DNA of 64,000 bases from Emergencia timonensis (GTDB taxonomy: Bacteria > Bacillota > Clostridia > Peptostreptococcales > Anaerovoracaceae). Where the stretch lies: contig NZ_FLKM01000008.1 of assembly GCF_900086585.1 (NCBI RefSeq), positions 868,001 through 932,000 on the forward strand, written 5' to 3'. Below are positions 51,682 through 61,770 of this stretch, in pieces. The first letter of the stretch is position 1, and every line of letters begins with the position of its first letter. Under the pieces are notes generated by a model. That model was given only the letters and a program-made list of their open reading frames with translations, was not told the DNA's origin and made no database searches. The position numbers and the translations under genes are program-made.

Positions 51682-51720
51682 GGGACATTCAGATTGAATG
51701 TCCCAAAACCAATATATAAT
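51682..51720 (+). promoter_or_regulatory. Inverted repeat and -10 box before glutamine synthetase
   Basis: GGGACATTC (51682-51690) pairs exactly with GAATGTCCC (51696-51704); no T-run follows. TATAAT lies at 51715-51720. The repeat could be an operator (for a nitrogen regulator such as GlnR) or the 3' stem of the UPF0182 mRNA. Confidence 0.5.
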
Positions 51721-51741
51721 GAAATGAAAAGGAGGACGAAT

Positions 51742-53661
51742 ATGCTGGACTATGATTTAGACAAGATGCTGTTCAGAATACCCGCAGAGAAACACTCTGC
51801 AAAGGAGATTACAGAAATTTTAGAGGATCATCCAGAAGTCCAATTCGTTTCCCTGGTTGGAATCGACATCGGCGGCCACGATACCGACGAAAAGATTCCG
51901 GTAAAGTTATTCTTAGAAGATATAGACAAAGTGCTGACAAACGGTGTTCAGACAGACGGCTCCAGCGTTGCCCTGCCATTGATAGCAGAGTTGAACAATG
52001 CGAAAGTTGATATCATCCCTGACCTGGGTGTGCATTGGTATGTAGACTATAACTTCCGGAACAGGGGATATAAGACTGGACTTCCAATTGGAACGCTGAG
52101 AATTCCATCCTTCCTCGTCCATAACGAGGACTTTGAGGTTGGATCAAGGGTCATTCTCAGAGATGCCCTCCGCCATTTTAAAGAGGAACTGATGAGAGAA
52201 CTGAAAGCACATCCTTATGTGTTCCAGTATATCAAAGGTGTTGACAGTGTTGATGACATTGAGGAATTGGCAATTACCAGCGCTACTGAACTGGAATTCT
52301 GGGTCAAGACGCCGGATGACAAGGGCGACAGAGAACAGCTCTTTACTGCACAGGTCTTGAAGGAGCAGTACTGGAAGAGAACCTACGGCGAAGTGAGAAC
52401 TGCCTTGGAGGAAACACTGATGTTTCTCGATAAATACGGTTTCCAGGTGGAGATGGGACATAAAGAGGTCGGCGGCGTCAAAGCCAGGATGGGCAACAGC
52501 GGCCACTACGATCACGTTATGGAGCAGCTGGAAATTGACTGGAAATATGCGGATGCCATTCAGGCGGCGGACAATGAAAACCAGGTTAAGTATGTGGTAA
52601 GAGATATCTTCACCAAACACGGACTGGATGTGACTTTTATGGCAAAGCCATTTGAAGGTGTTGCCGGAAGCGGCGAGCATACCCATCTGGGCCTGGCGGC
52701 AAAGCTGAAAAACGGCAAGACTGTCAGTCTGTTTGCACCTGACGACTTTAACAAAGATTTCATGAACCCTCTTGGGTATGGCGCCCTCATGGGTGTCCTC
52801 AAGAATTATGAGGTGATCAACCCATTTGTAAGTTCCACCAACGATGCCTTTAACAGGCTCAAGCCGGGTTACGAAGCGCCAGTCTGTATCGTCACTTCTC
52901 TGGGAAGAGCCGTCGATGAGCCTTCAAGAAACAGAACCGTATTAGTCGGCCTGATCAGAGACTCCAAGAATCCCATGTCCACTAGATTTGAGCTGCGGGC
53001 GCCGAACCCGAAGAGCAACACCTATTTGGTCATCGCTGCTTCATATCTGGCTATTCTTGATGGAATCAAAGCAGTACTGGCAGCGGGCAAAGGCCCGTCA
53101 GAACTGGAGAAATCACTGTCAAAGAAATACGGCGACGAGGATTTCTATTTGGAAAGAGACAGGGAATACAGAAGTGAAGACGACGTCTTCGAGGATTTCA
53201 CTGAGGAAGAAAGAAATAAGCTCTTCGGGCAGGCGCCGAGTACCGTATGGCAGAATCTGACCGCCTTTGACAGATACCCTGAGAAACTGAATATCTTCAA
53301 GGAAGGCGATGTGATGCCCGAAATTGTCTTGGAATCCTACAGAGAACAGACACTGTCTCAGTGGCGGACAGAGCTGCACGACCGTATCATTCCGCAGACG
53401 ATGGATTTTATCAGAGGCTGCAAGAAGGTACACAGTGATGACGATTTCTCAGACTATGACATTAAAAACTGGCTGGAGATTGACAAAATCAGACATCAGA
53501 TTGCTAAGGATACGATTACAGAAAAGTGCCTGCTGACTAGAGCTAAGGACGCTTTGGACCACAGCCGCTATGACGAGGCATCGGATCTGCAGTTGGAAAT
53601 TCAGAAGAAAGTCAATGAACTGGCAGCGTTATATATTACATACAAGAAGAATTTATTATAA
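51742..53661 (+). CDS. Glutamine synthetase, long clostridial form
   Basis: The ATG at 51742 with AAAGGAGG upstream gives 639 residues. The N-terminal beta-grasp shows VQTDGSSVALP, and the catalytic barrel carries ELEFWVKTPD (Glu ligands), GVKARMGNSGHYDHVMEQ, GSGEHTHLGL (ATP/metal histidine) and STRFELRAPNPKSNTYL. GSI enzymes have about 450 residues; the extra length is mainly a helical C-terminal region of about 150 residues. It makes glutamine from glutamate and ammonia. Activity is inferred; the long form is less studied. The seryl-tRNA synthetase gene follows 16 bases later. Confidence 0.88.
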   Translation: MLDYDLDKMLFRIPAEKHSAKEITEILEDHPEVQFVSLVGIDIGGHDTDEKIPVKLFLEDIDKVLTNGVQTDGSSVALPLIAELNNAKVDIIPDLGVHWYVDYNFRNRGYKTGLPIGTLRIPSFLVHNEDFEVGSRVILRDALRHFKEELMRELKAHPYVFQYIKGVDSVDDIEELAITSATELEFWVKTPDDKGDREQLFTAQVLKEQYWKRTYGEVRTALEETLMFLDKYGFQVEMGHKEVGGVKARMGNSGHYDHVMEQLEIDWKYADAIQAADNENQVKYVVRDIFTKHGLDVTFMAKPFEGVAGSGEHTHLGLAAKLKNGKTVSLFAPDDFNKDFMNPLGYGALMGVLKNYEVINPFVSSTNDAFNRLKPGYEAPVCIVTSLGRAVDEPSRNRTVLVGLIRDSKNPMSTRFELRAPNPKSNTYLVIAASYLAILDGIKAVLAAGKGPSELEKSLSKKYGDEDFYLERDREYRSEDDVFEDFTEEERNKLFGQAPSTVWQNLTAFDRYPEKLNIFKEGDVMPEIVLESYREQTLSQWRTELHDRIIPQTMDFIRGCKKVHSDDDFSDYDIKNWLEIDKIRHQIAKDTITEKCLLTRAKDALDHSRYDEASDLQLEIQKKVNELAALYITYKKNLL

Positions 53662-53674
53662 ACAGAGGAGTTAA

Positions 53675-54949
<1,275 letters not shown>

Positions 54950-54967
54950 TCTTGGAGTCGAAGAAAC

Positions 54968-56059
54968 ATGTTTAAGATACCAAAATATATCGAACCGGAT
55001 TTTACACAGGAAAAGTTTGTAAAGGCGCCAGACGTGGTTCTGGCGGCCGCGCCGGTGGATAAGGCGGCGCCAGCAGGCTTTCACGCCACCTCCATCTATC
55101 CGGAATATTTTAAGATCGGAGGCAGATGGCTGCTGGCAGAAGACAGCCGCATGGACTGTGTTCCCGTCTATGAAGCAGGAAAGATCTTTGTCCGGGAGTT
55201 TCGCAATGTAAAGAAGGGCGACAGGGTCGTTCTGGGACGTACTGAAAATTGCGAAGACGGCATTTACGTTCACGCAGACTGTTTCGAAAAGGAGGCGCGC
55301 GGTCAGGCTGGCGCTTTTGCCTTCCGCCAGAGCCGGAGCCGGGAAACCGGATTTAGTTACGATTATAAGCAACTGATACAGCTGCTCAAACACGAGAGAG
55401 AACACGACGGTTATATCCTCTGGGTCCTGGGCCCGGCCTGCTCTTTTGACGCACAGGCCAGAGAGTGCTTTGCCAGCTTGGTAGAGAACGGTTATGTAAG
55501 CGCGCTGCTGGCTGGAAACGCTCTCGCTACCCATGATCTTGAGGGCGGTTATCTGGGTACAGCCTTGGGTATGGATATCCGTACCCAGGAGTCCTATCCT
55601 AACGGGCACTACAATCATCTGGATGCCATCAACAGAATCAACACCTATGGTTCAATTCCGGCATTTATCGAAGGAGAGAACATCAAAGACGGCATCATTC
55701 GCGCTTGCGTAGAGAATAATGTGCCTTTTGTTCTCAACGGATCCATCCGTGACGACGGACCATTGCCGGAGGTATATGAGCACACTTACGATGGACAGGA
55801 CACCATTCGTTCTCACGTGAGAAAAGCTACGACCGTCATCGGCATGGCCACGGTACTACACACCATTGCCACGGGGAATATGACGCCGACTTACAGAGTG
55901 CTTTCTGATGGCACGATCAGACCGGTATACTTTTATATGGTTGACACCTCGGAATTCGCCGCCAACAAGCTGGGTGACCGCGGAAGCCTGTCGGCAAAGG
56001 GCATTGTGACTAATGTACAGGACTTTATGATGAACGTTTGCAAAGGACTTGGATTGTAA
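54968..56059 (+). CDS. Ornithine cyclodeaminase of the TIGR00300 (LOR/SDH-like, ArgZ/AgrE C-terminal) family
   Basis: The 363 residues match the family from about residue 150: VLGPACSFDAQ, GYVSALLAGNALATHDLEGGYLGTALG (parts), GHYNHLDAINRINTYGSI, ENNVPFVLNGSIRDDGPLPEV and GMATVLHTIATGNMTPT. These are the NAD-binding and active regions of archaeal ornithine cyclodeaminase and of the C-terminal domain of cyanobacterial AgrE. The reaction would turn ornithine into proline and ammonia. The N-terminal 150 residues are a separate LOR-like domain. It lies between serS and cardiolipin synthase, probably in the same transcript as serS. Confidence 0.85.
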   Translation: MFKIPKYIEPDFTQEKFVKAPDVVLAAAPVDKAAPAGFHATSIYPEYFKIGGRWLLAEDSRMDCVPVYEAGKIFVREFRNVKKGDRVVLGRTENCEDGIYVHADCFEKEARGQAGAFAFRQSRSRETGFSYDYKQLIQLLKHEREHDGYILWVLGPACSFDAQARECFASLVENGYVSALLAGNALATHDLEGGYLGTALGMDIRTQESYPNGHYNHLDAINRINTYGSIPAFIEGENIKDGIIRACVENNVPFVLNGSIRDDGPLPEVYEHTYDGQDTIRSHVRKATTVIGMATVLHTIATGNMTPTYRVLSDGTIRPVYFYMVDTSEFAANKLGDRGSLSAKGIVTNVQDFMMNVCKGLGL

Positions 56060-56090
56060 TCCAGGTCCTTTGCTGAAAGGGATAGATTTT

Positions 56091-57626
56091 ATGATTACAG
56101 CGCTAGGGAAAGCAATCAACAAAATATTCAACAGGCTGACGATTACGGTAGCTTTAATCCTGGTACAGCTGGGATGGTTTGCAGTCCTGCTCTTTAAATT
56201 GGCTGACTACGCCAGCTGGATTTCTGTTCTCTTTACCGTCCTGGCAGCGCTGATGGCGCTGTTCGTCATTTGGAGAGACGATAATCCTGCATACAAGATG
56301 GGCTGGATACTTCTGATCTGCCTGATGCCTATTTTGGGGGCCGCCATGTACGCCTTTTTTGGCAATAAACGTCCTGCGAAATCCTTGAAGTGGAGAATCG
56401 ATCCCCAGGAGGCTCTGCACAGGGACGACTTAAAGCAGGAAGAAGATCTGGGGGAAATCATGAACACCAGACTGCTGGACACGGTCAATTACATAGCGCA
56501 GAAGGGACCCTATCCGGCATGGACGGATACGAAGAGCAAATATTATGCGGTGGGAGACGAGGTCTATCCGGACATTTTGGCAGATTTAAAAAAGGCGGAG
56601 CACTTTATCTTCATGGAGTACTTTATCATTGCAGAGGGGAAGATGTGGGACGGCATCTTTGCAATTTTAAAAGAAAAGGCGGCGGCTGGAGTGGACGTGC
56701 GTATTACATTTGACGATGTGGGCAGCATCAATAAGACGCCGAAACGGTTTATCAGCAGTTTGGCGCAGCACGGGATCAAAGTGCTGCCATTTAATCCGCT
56801 TACACCCATTGCATCTTTGATCTACAACAATCGGGATCACCGGAAGATTTTAGTTATCGACGGTTATATCGGCTATTCCGGCGGGTTTAATATCGCTGAC
56901 GAATATATTAATGAAGTCGTCCGCTTCGGCCATTGGAAGGATACCGGCATCCGCCTGGAGGGTCATGCCGTCTGGAACTTTACAGTCATGTTCCTCAATA
57001 TGTGGAACGCCTTCAAGAAGACGGAAGAGGATTATGAAACGTTCAGGCCGCACATCTGCCACCCTGAAGAATTCGGCAGTGACGGTATCATTCAGCCTTA
57101 CTCTGATTCTCCTCTGGATGACGAGAACATGGGTGAAAACGTCTATCTGGAGATTCTCAGCCAAGCCGAGGATTACGTCTATATTTTCACTCCTTACCTG
57201 ATTATCGATAACGAGATGCAGACGGCCTTGTCTTTGGCCGCCAAAAGAGGAGTGGATGTCAGAATCGTTACGCCGGCCATTCCTGATAAGAAAATGGTCT
57301 TCCGCTTGACCAGATCCTATTACAGGCCGCTGATTAAAGCTGGGGTCCGAATATACGAATACACGCCAGGTTTTATTCATGCTAAAAGCTATCTCAGCGA
57401 TGACAGAATCGGCGTTGTGGGCACCATCAATATGGACTATCGCAGCCTGTTTTTACATTTTGAATGCGGTACTTTGATGATCGGCTGTGAAGCACTCTAC
57501 GACCTGAAAAGGGATTGTGTAAATACCTTTTCTCTCTCTAAGGAAATTCACCACGAGGATTGCAGACGGGGCTTTTTCGGCGTCCTCTTTGACGGCGTGC
57601 TCCGCGTACTGAGCCCGTTACTGTGA
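56091..57626 (+). CDS. cls: Cardiolipin synthase (phospholipase D type)
   Basis: The ATG at 56091 has AAAGGG upstream; the longer frame from 56049 overlaps the previous gene. The 511 residues have two N-terminal helices and two HKD motifs, His250 in NHRKILVIDGYIGYSGGFN and His430 in HAKSYLSDDRIGVVGTINMD, the pair needed for phosphatidyl transfer. It joins two phosphatidylglycerols into cardiolipin. It begins 31 bases after the cyclodeaminase stop. Confidence 0.95.
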   Translation: MITALGKAINKIFNRLTITVALILVQLGWFAVLLFKLADYASWISVLFTVLAALMALFVIWRDDNPAYKMGWILLICLMPILGAAMYAFFGNKRPAKSLKWRIDPQEALHRDDLKQEEDLGEIMNTRLLDTVNYIAQKGPYPAWTDTKSKYYAVGDEVYPDILADLKKAEHFIFMEYFIIAEGKMWDGIFAILKEKAAAGVDVRITFDDVGSINKTPKRFISSLAQHGIKVLPFNPLTPIASLIYNNRDHRKILVIDGYIGYSGGFNIADEYINEVVRFGHWKDTGIRLEGHAVWNFTVMFLNMWNAFKKTEEDYETFRPHICHPEEFGSDGIIQPYSDSPLDDENMGENVYLEILSQAEDYVYIFTPYLIIDNEMQTALSLAAKRGVDVRIVTPAIPDKKMVFRLTRSYYRPLIKAGVRIYEYTPGFIHAKSYLSDDRIGVVGTINMDYRSLFLHFECGTLMIGCEALYDLKRDCVNTFSLSKEIHHEDCRRGFFGVLFDGVLRVLSPLL

Positions 57627-57679
57627 TCTTAAATTCAGATGGTTAAAACGTGCCGCATGATATTCTTTAAGGGGGAATT

Positions 57680-58507
57680 ATGAACAAAGTAGACAAGTTT
57701 TATGAGGTAAAGAATCTGCTGCAGTGCCCGATTTGCGGCAAAAAAGTCAGATTTCACGCCGGCGGTTTGGTCTGCAAGCGAGAACACCGCTTTGACATTT
57801 CGACCAAAGGTTATGTCAACCTGCTGCAGAGCAGTAAACCGCTGAAGGGTTATGATCTGGGCTTTTTTGAAAGCCGTCAGCGTTTTTTTCAGGCAGGCTA
57901 CTACGATCATATTGCAGAGGCTGTCATTTCTGCGGTATTGTCTCACCATCCTCTGGAGGTGGTTTTGGACGCAGGCTGCGGAGAAGGATTTTATTCCAGA
58001 GCCTTGTGTCAGCGGACTGAGGCCCAGGTACTGGCCTTTGATATCGCATCTGACGCTGTCAAAGTAGCAGCAAGAAGTCCTGCGCTCGTCAAATGGCTGG
58101 TAGCGGATATCACCCATATTCCAGTTAAGGATGGTCTCGTCGATTGTATTTTAGATGTCTTTACCCCGGCAAATTATGGAGAGTTTGGCAGAGTCCTCAA
58201 AGAGGATGGCATTGTCGTCAAAGTAGTTCCTGGCGATCATCATCTGAAAGAGCTGCGAGAAGCGGCCCGCAATCAGATCAGAAAGAAGGAATATGCAAAT
58301 GATGAAGTCCTCGATTATTTCGCGGATCATTTTGAAGTAGTAAGTTCAGTAACAGCCACGAAGACAATGACCATTGCAGCTGATGACTTGAAGGATTTGA
58401 TTCAGATGACGCCTTTGCTCTTTGATGTGGATAAGGCAGCCGTCGACATCAGCAAAATCCGGGAGATTACCGTAGAAGGCGAAGTGCTGGTGGGCCGGAG
58501 GAAATAA
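57680..58507 (+). CDS. 23S rRNA (guanine-N1) methyltransferase, RlmA family
   Basis: The 275 residues start with a zinc finger, Cys16-x2-Cys19 ... Cys32-x3-His36 (LLQCPICGKK, VCKREHRFDIS), the marker of RlmA (G745/G748 of 23S rRNA). The methyltransferase domain has VVLDAGCGEGFYSRAL as the SAM-binding loop, DIASDAVKVAAR and LDVFTPANYGEFGRVLKEDG. Gram-positive RlmA(II) methylates G748 and influences macrolide/tylosin sensitivity; which base is used here cannot be decided from sequence. A strong terminator follows. Confidence 0.9.
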   Translation: MNKVDKFYEVKNLLQCPICGKKVRFHAGGLVCKREHRFDISTKGYVNLLQSSKPLKGYDLGFFESRQRFFQAGYYDHIAEAVISAVLSHHPLEVVLDAGCGEGFYSRALCQRTEAQVLAFDIASDAVKVAARSPALVKWLVADITHIPVKDGLVDCILDVFTPANYGEFGRVLKEDGIVVKVVPGDHHLKELREAARNQIRKKEYANDEVLDYFADHFEVVSSVTATKTMTIAADDLKDLIQMTPLLFDVDKAAVDISKIREITVEGEVLVGRRK

Positions 58508-58549
58508 GTGACTTGTCTGCGGTTAAGGTAAAAAAGATATTTGTGAGAA

Positions 58550-58592
58550 AGCGGAGCAAAAGGTCAGAGTTAACCTTTTGCTCCGCTCTTTT
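58550..58592 (+). terminator. Strong Rho-independent terminator after the RlmA gene
   Basis: A perfect 15-base stem AGCGGAGCAAAAGGT with ACCTTTTGCTCCGCT around an eight-base loop, then CTTTT. Its right half overlaps the 3' end of the convergent LysR gene. Confidence 0.93.
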
Positions 58593-59508
58593 GATTAGAA
58601 AAGTAAGGTTCACTTTTCGTCGGTGCCTTTGCTGCAGAGGAAAAATACCCGCAGGCAAAGTCGTGAAATTTCTTCATAGCAGGAGTAAAGACCAGGTTTT
58701 TGCGCCAGACCAGTCCCAAAATTCTTTTCTTCTTCGGTCTTGTAATGGCAAGGGCCGTTACCTGATCAGACTCCACACTTTCGGCCGAAGTCCTTGTAGT
58801 GATGGAGACGCCGTAATTCTCGACGACCATCTGGTCGCGCAAGGTATAGTCGCATTCCATGATGCTGTCCGGGACAAACCCTGCGGCCTCGCAGATAGTA
58901 GAGATAAACTGCTGCAAGTTGGTGCTTTTGCTCAAGTTGATAAAAGGCTCAGCTCTGCATTCTGACAAATCAACTGACCTTTTGCCAGCCAGGGGATGGG
59001 ATTTGTTGACCAGCAGCACCATGTCGTCTTCATAGAGAACTTTGCTTGTTAGGTTTTCGTTGTCTAAACCGTTGAGAGCGCCCAGATAGATATCGATAGT
59101 CCCATTCAGCAGCGCTTTGATGTGGTTGCTGCCTTCCATGGAGTAACGGTCCATTTTGATCGACGGGTGGGCCTCGCTGAAACCGCGCAGCAGATCTTTC
59201 CAGATATAGGGACTGAGAATCCCCAGAGCCAAGTGGCGGTCGTCATTTCCCTTCAGTGTAGAAAGCGTCCGCTGGCCGTTTTCCAGAGCAGTAAAAATCT
59301 GTTCCACGTAGGGAAGATAAGCCGCGCCGTAAGGAGATATTTTGATATTGCGGCCCTGCCTGATGAAAAGAGGCACGCCCAACTCGTTTTCTAGCTTCTT
59401 GATGGTGGAGCTGAGGGAAGGCTGGGAGATATGCAAGGCGGCAGCCGTCTTTGAGACGTGTTCAGTCCGCGCCAGCATCAAAAAGTACTTCAGTTGCAGC
59501 AATTCCAT
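58570..59508 (-). CDS. LysR family regulator divergent from the hydantoinase operon
   Basis: The ATG at 59508 has GGAGG upstream and gives 312 residues (an in-frame ATG at 59520 precedes that site). The HTH is at residues 1-60 (LKYFLMLARTEHVSKTAAAL, then HISQPSLSSTIKKLENELG), and an effector domain follows (LALGILSPYIWKDLLRGFSEAHPS). The terminal 15 residues are encoded inside the RlmA terminator stem. It is divergent from hyuA-hyuB and presumably senses their substrate. Confidence 0.93.
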   Translation of the reverse strand: MELLQLKYFLMLARTEHVSKTAAALHISQPSLSSTIKKLENELGVPLFIRQGRNIKISPYGAAYLPYVEQIFTALENGQRTLSTLKGNDDRHLALGILSPYIWKDLLRGFSEAHPSIKMDRYSMEGSNHIKALLNGTIDIYLGALNGLDNENLTSKVLYEDDMVLLVNKSHPLAGKRSVDLSECRAEPFINLSKSTNLQQFISTICEAAGFVPDSIMECDYTLRDQMVVENYGVSITTRTSAESVESDQVTALAITRPKKKRILGLVWRKNLVFTPAMKKFHDFACGYFSSAAKAPTKSEPYFSNQKSGAKG

Positions 59509-59543
59509 AAAAACCTCCAAAAGATAGATTTGCGTTTATGTAT

Positions 59544-59559
59544 ATATAATTGATTATAT
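59544..59559. promoter_or_regulatory. LysR-type palindrome before the hydantoinase operon
   Basis: ATATAAT (59544-59550) and ATTATAT (59553-59559) are exact reverse complements around TG, about 35 bases from the LysR start. A second short hairpin (CCAGCC/GGCTGG, 59612-59626) lies in the hyuA leader. Confidence 0.5.
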
Positions 59560-59718
59560 CTTGGACTGCATAAAAAAACAATGATATCTTTAGTGTACGA
59601 CAAACTGCAAGCCAGCCAGAGGCTGGACAGTTTCAGCATAAATTCTGCCAGGCAGATTACCTTCGGTTCTTTGGACAGAACGTCATAGTAAACTATTATC
59701 GTAAGAAAGGAAGGCGTC

Positions 59719-61767
59719 ATGAAGAATAGATCCATTCGCATCGGTGTAGATGTAGGCGGCACCAATACGGACATCTGCGCCATCGATGAATACAGCGGGG
59801 AACTGATGGTGTACAAACTGCCGTCCTCTCTCCACGATCAGTCAGATGCTGTGGTTGCTGGCATCAAAGTCGTTGCAGAGCAGCATCGGTTTGACGGCAG
59901 TGAAGTCAGTCGTTTCATGCATGGGACGACGGTAGCTACCAATGCGATCCTGGAGGGACGGGGAGCAAAAACCGCATTGATTACTACAGGGGGATTTCGT
60001 GATTTGCTGGAAATCGGCAGACAGAAACGACCCGACCTCTATGACCTGCAGGCAGACAAGGTCAGGACGTTGATCAATCGCAGCCTTCGCTTTGAAGTTG
60101 AGGAGCGGATGGACTACAAGGGGCAGGTGGTCAGGCCGATTGATCGGTGTGCAGTCAGGGAACTGCTGGAAAAAATCAAAGACAGCGGCGCAGAATCCGT
60201 TGCCGTCATGCTCCTCAACGCATACCTGAATCCGGAAAACGAAAGGCTGCTCAGAGAAGAGATTGAGGAGGCGCTGCCAGAGGTGTTCCTGACCATCTCC
60301 AGTGATCTCTCCAAACAGTTCCGCGAGTACGAGCGGCTCTGCGGAACAGTGCTCAACTCCTTTGTCGGACCGGAAGTAAAAAAATACATGAACAACCTGA
60401 AGGAAACTCTCGGGAAAATCGGTATTCAGAACGCCTACATCAATCATTCTAACGGCGGACTCATGTCCATCGCCGAGTCCATGCAGTTTCCGATCAAAAC
60501 GGGCTTATCAGGGCCTGCGGCCGGCGTGGTGGGAGCGCAGTATATTACCGCGCTCATCGGAGAAGAAGATCTGATTACTATCGACATCGGCGGTACCAGT
60601 ACGGATATCAGTCTGGTAGCAGGCGGCAGATTCGAGGCTTCAGACGAAAAAACCATCAGCGGTTATCCGGTGCGGATTCCTGCTATTGATATTTCTACCA
60701 TTGGCGCTGGCGGCGGCAGCATCGGATGGATTGACAGCGGTAAGATCTTGAAAGTAGGTCCGCAGAGTGCCGGTGCAAATCCCGGCCCTGCCTGTTATGA
60801 CCTGGGCGGAAGGGAAGCGACCATAACAGATGCCAGGGTGCTGCTGGGGCATCTGAATGGGGAGAGCTTGCTTGCAGGCAGGCTGCATATCAAAAAAGAA
60901 AATTCCCAGGCGGCGGTGCAGAGACTGGCGGAGCAGATAGACATGGAACTTCTGGAGACGGCAAAGGGCATCATCGCAGTGAGCAATTCTAACATTGTCA
61001 AGGAGATTAAGAATGTCACTGTGGCAAAGGGCTACAACCCGAGCGATTTCTGCCTGGTAGCCTTTGGCGGCTCCGGCCCGCTTCATGCGGCAGAACTGAT
61101 GGAAGAGATGATGATTCAAAAAGCCCTGATTCCGAAGACACCGGGACTTTTGGCTGCCTATGGACTTTTGACGGAAAACATGCGCAGAGATTTTGTACAG
61201 ACCAAAGTCACAGACCTGCACGGAGACAGTTTTGCTGTATTAAGGAAAGAATTCTGTATTTTGGAAACTGAGGCGGCGGCCTGGTTTGACAGTGAAGAAA
61301 TCCCTGCAGAAAAACGCGCACTGGAATACTTTCTCGATATGAGATACAAAGGGCAGAATCACGAGATTCGTGTGCCTTTGGACATGAAAGAGGTCAAAGA
61401 CAGCGGAGCGATTGCAGAAGCCTTTATCAAAGCTTATGAGAGACTTTATTCTTTCAGCACGGACGACATGATGCAGATTGTCAACTTCGGCTTATCTGCC
61501 GTGGGAGACATCGTCTATCCGGTGATTACAGAGGAGGAATTTGCAGGATCAGACGCATCAAATGCCATCATTGGCAGCCGTTGGGTTTATCAGGGCGACG
61601 GCGTTTTTGCCGATTATCCCCTCTACGACAGGGCAGCTTTGCGGAATGGGAACGTGGTCAAGGGACCGGCCATTGTAGAACAGATGGACAGTACGACTTT
61701 GATTCTAGTGGGGCAGAAGGCGACAGTAGATCAGTATCTAAACATGGTCATCGAGAGGGAGGCATAG
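59719..61767 (+). CDS. hyuA: Hydantoinase/oxoprolinase family protein, subunit A
   Basis: 682 residues, standard for HyuA. The N-terminal actin-like ATP fold begins RIGVDVGGTNTDICAID; MHGTTVATNAILEGRGAKTALITTGGFRDLL (parts) and the later DIGGTSTDISLVAGG phosphate loop are family hallmarks. The central GAGGGSIGWID and GPACYDLGG segments complete the active region. Together with HyuB it makes an ATP-dependent amidohydrolase acting on hydantoins, N-methylhydantoin, 5-oxoproline or related lactams. Which one is not evident. AAAGGAAGG start site; subunit B follows after three bases. Confidence 0.95.
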   Translation: MKNRSIRIGVDVGGTNTDICAIDEYSGELMVYKLPSSLHDQSDAVVAGIKVVAEQHRFDGSEVSRFMHGTTVATNAILEGRGAKTALITTGGFRDLLEIGRQKRPDLYDLQADKVRTLINRSLRFEVEERMDYKGQVVRPIDRCAVRELLEKIKDSGAESVAVMLLNAYLNPENERLLREEIEEALPEVFLTISSDLSKQFREYERLCGTVLNSFVGPEVKKYMNNLKETLGKIGIQNAYINHSNGGLMSIAESMQFPIKTGLSGPAAGVVGAQYITALIGEEDLITIDIGGTSTDISLVAGGRFEASDEKTISGYPVRIPAIDISTIGAGGGSIGWIDSGKILKVGPQSAGANPGPACYDLGGREATITDARVLLGHLNGESLLAGRLHIKKENSQAAVQRLAEQIDMELLETAKGIIAVSNSNIVKEIKNVTVAKGYNPSDFCLVAFGGSGPLHAAELMEEMMIQKALIPKTPGLLAAYGLLTENMRRDFVQTKVTDLHGDSFAVLRKEFCILETEAAAWFDSEEIPAEKRALEYFLDMRYKGQNHEIRVPLDMKEVKDSGAIAEAFIKAYERLYSFSTDDMMQIVNFGLSAVGDIVYPVITEEEFAGSDASNAIIGSRWVYQGDGVFADYPLYDRAALRNGNVVKGPAIVEQMDSTTLILVGQKATVDQYLNMVIEREA

Positions 61768-61770
61768 AGG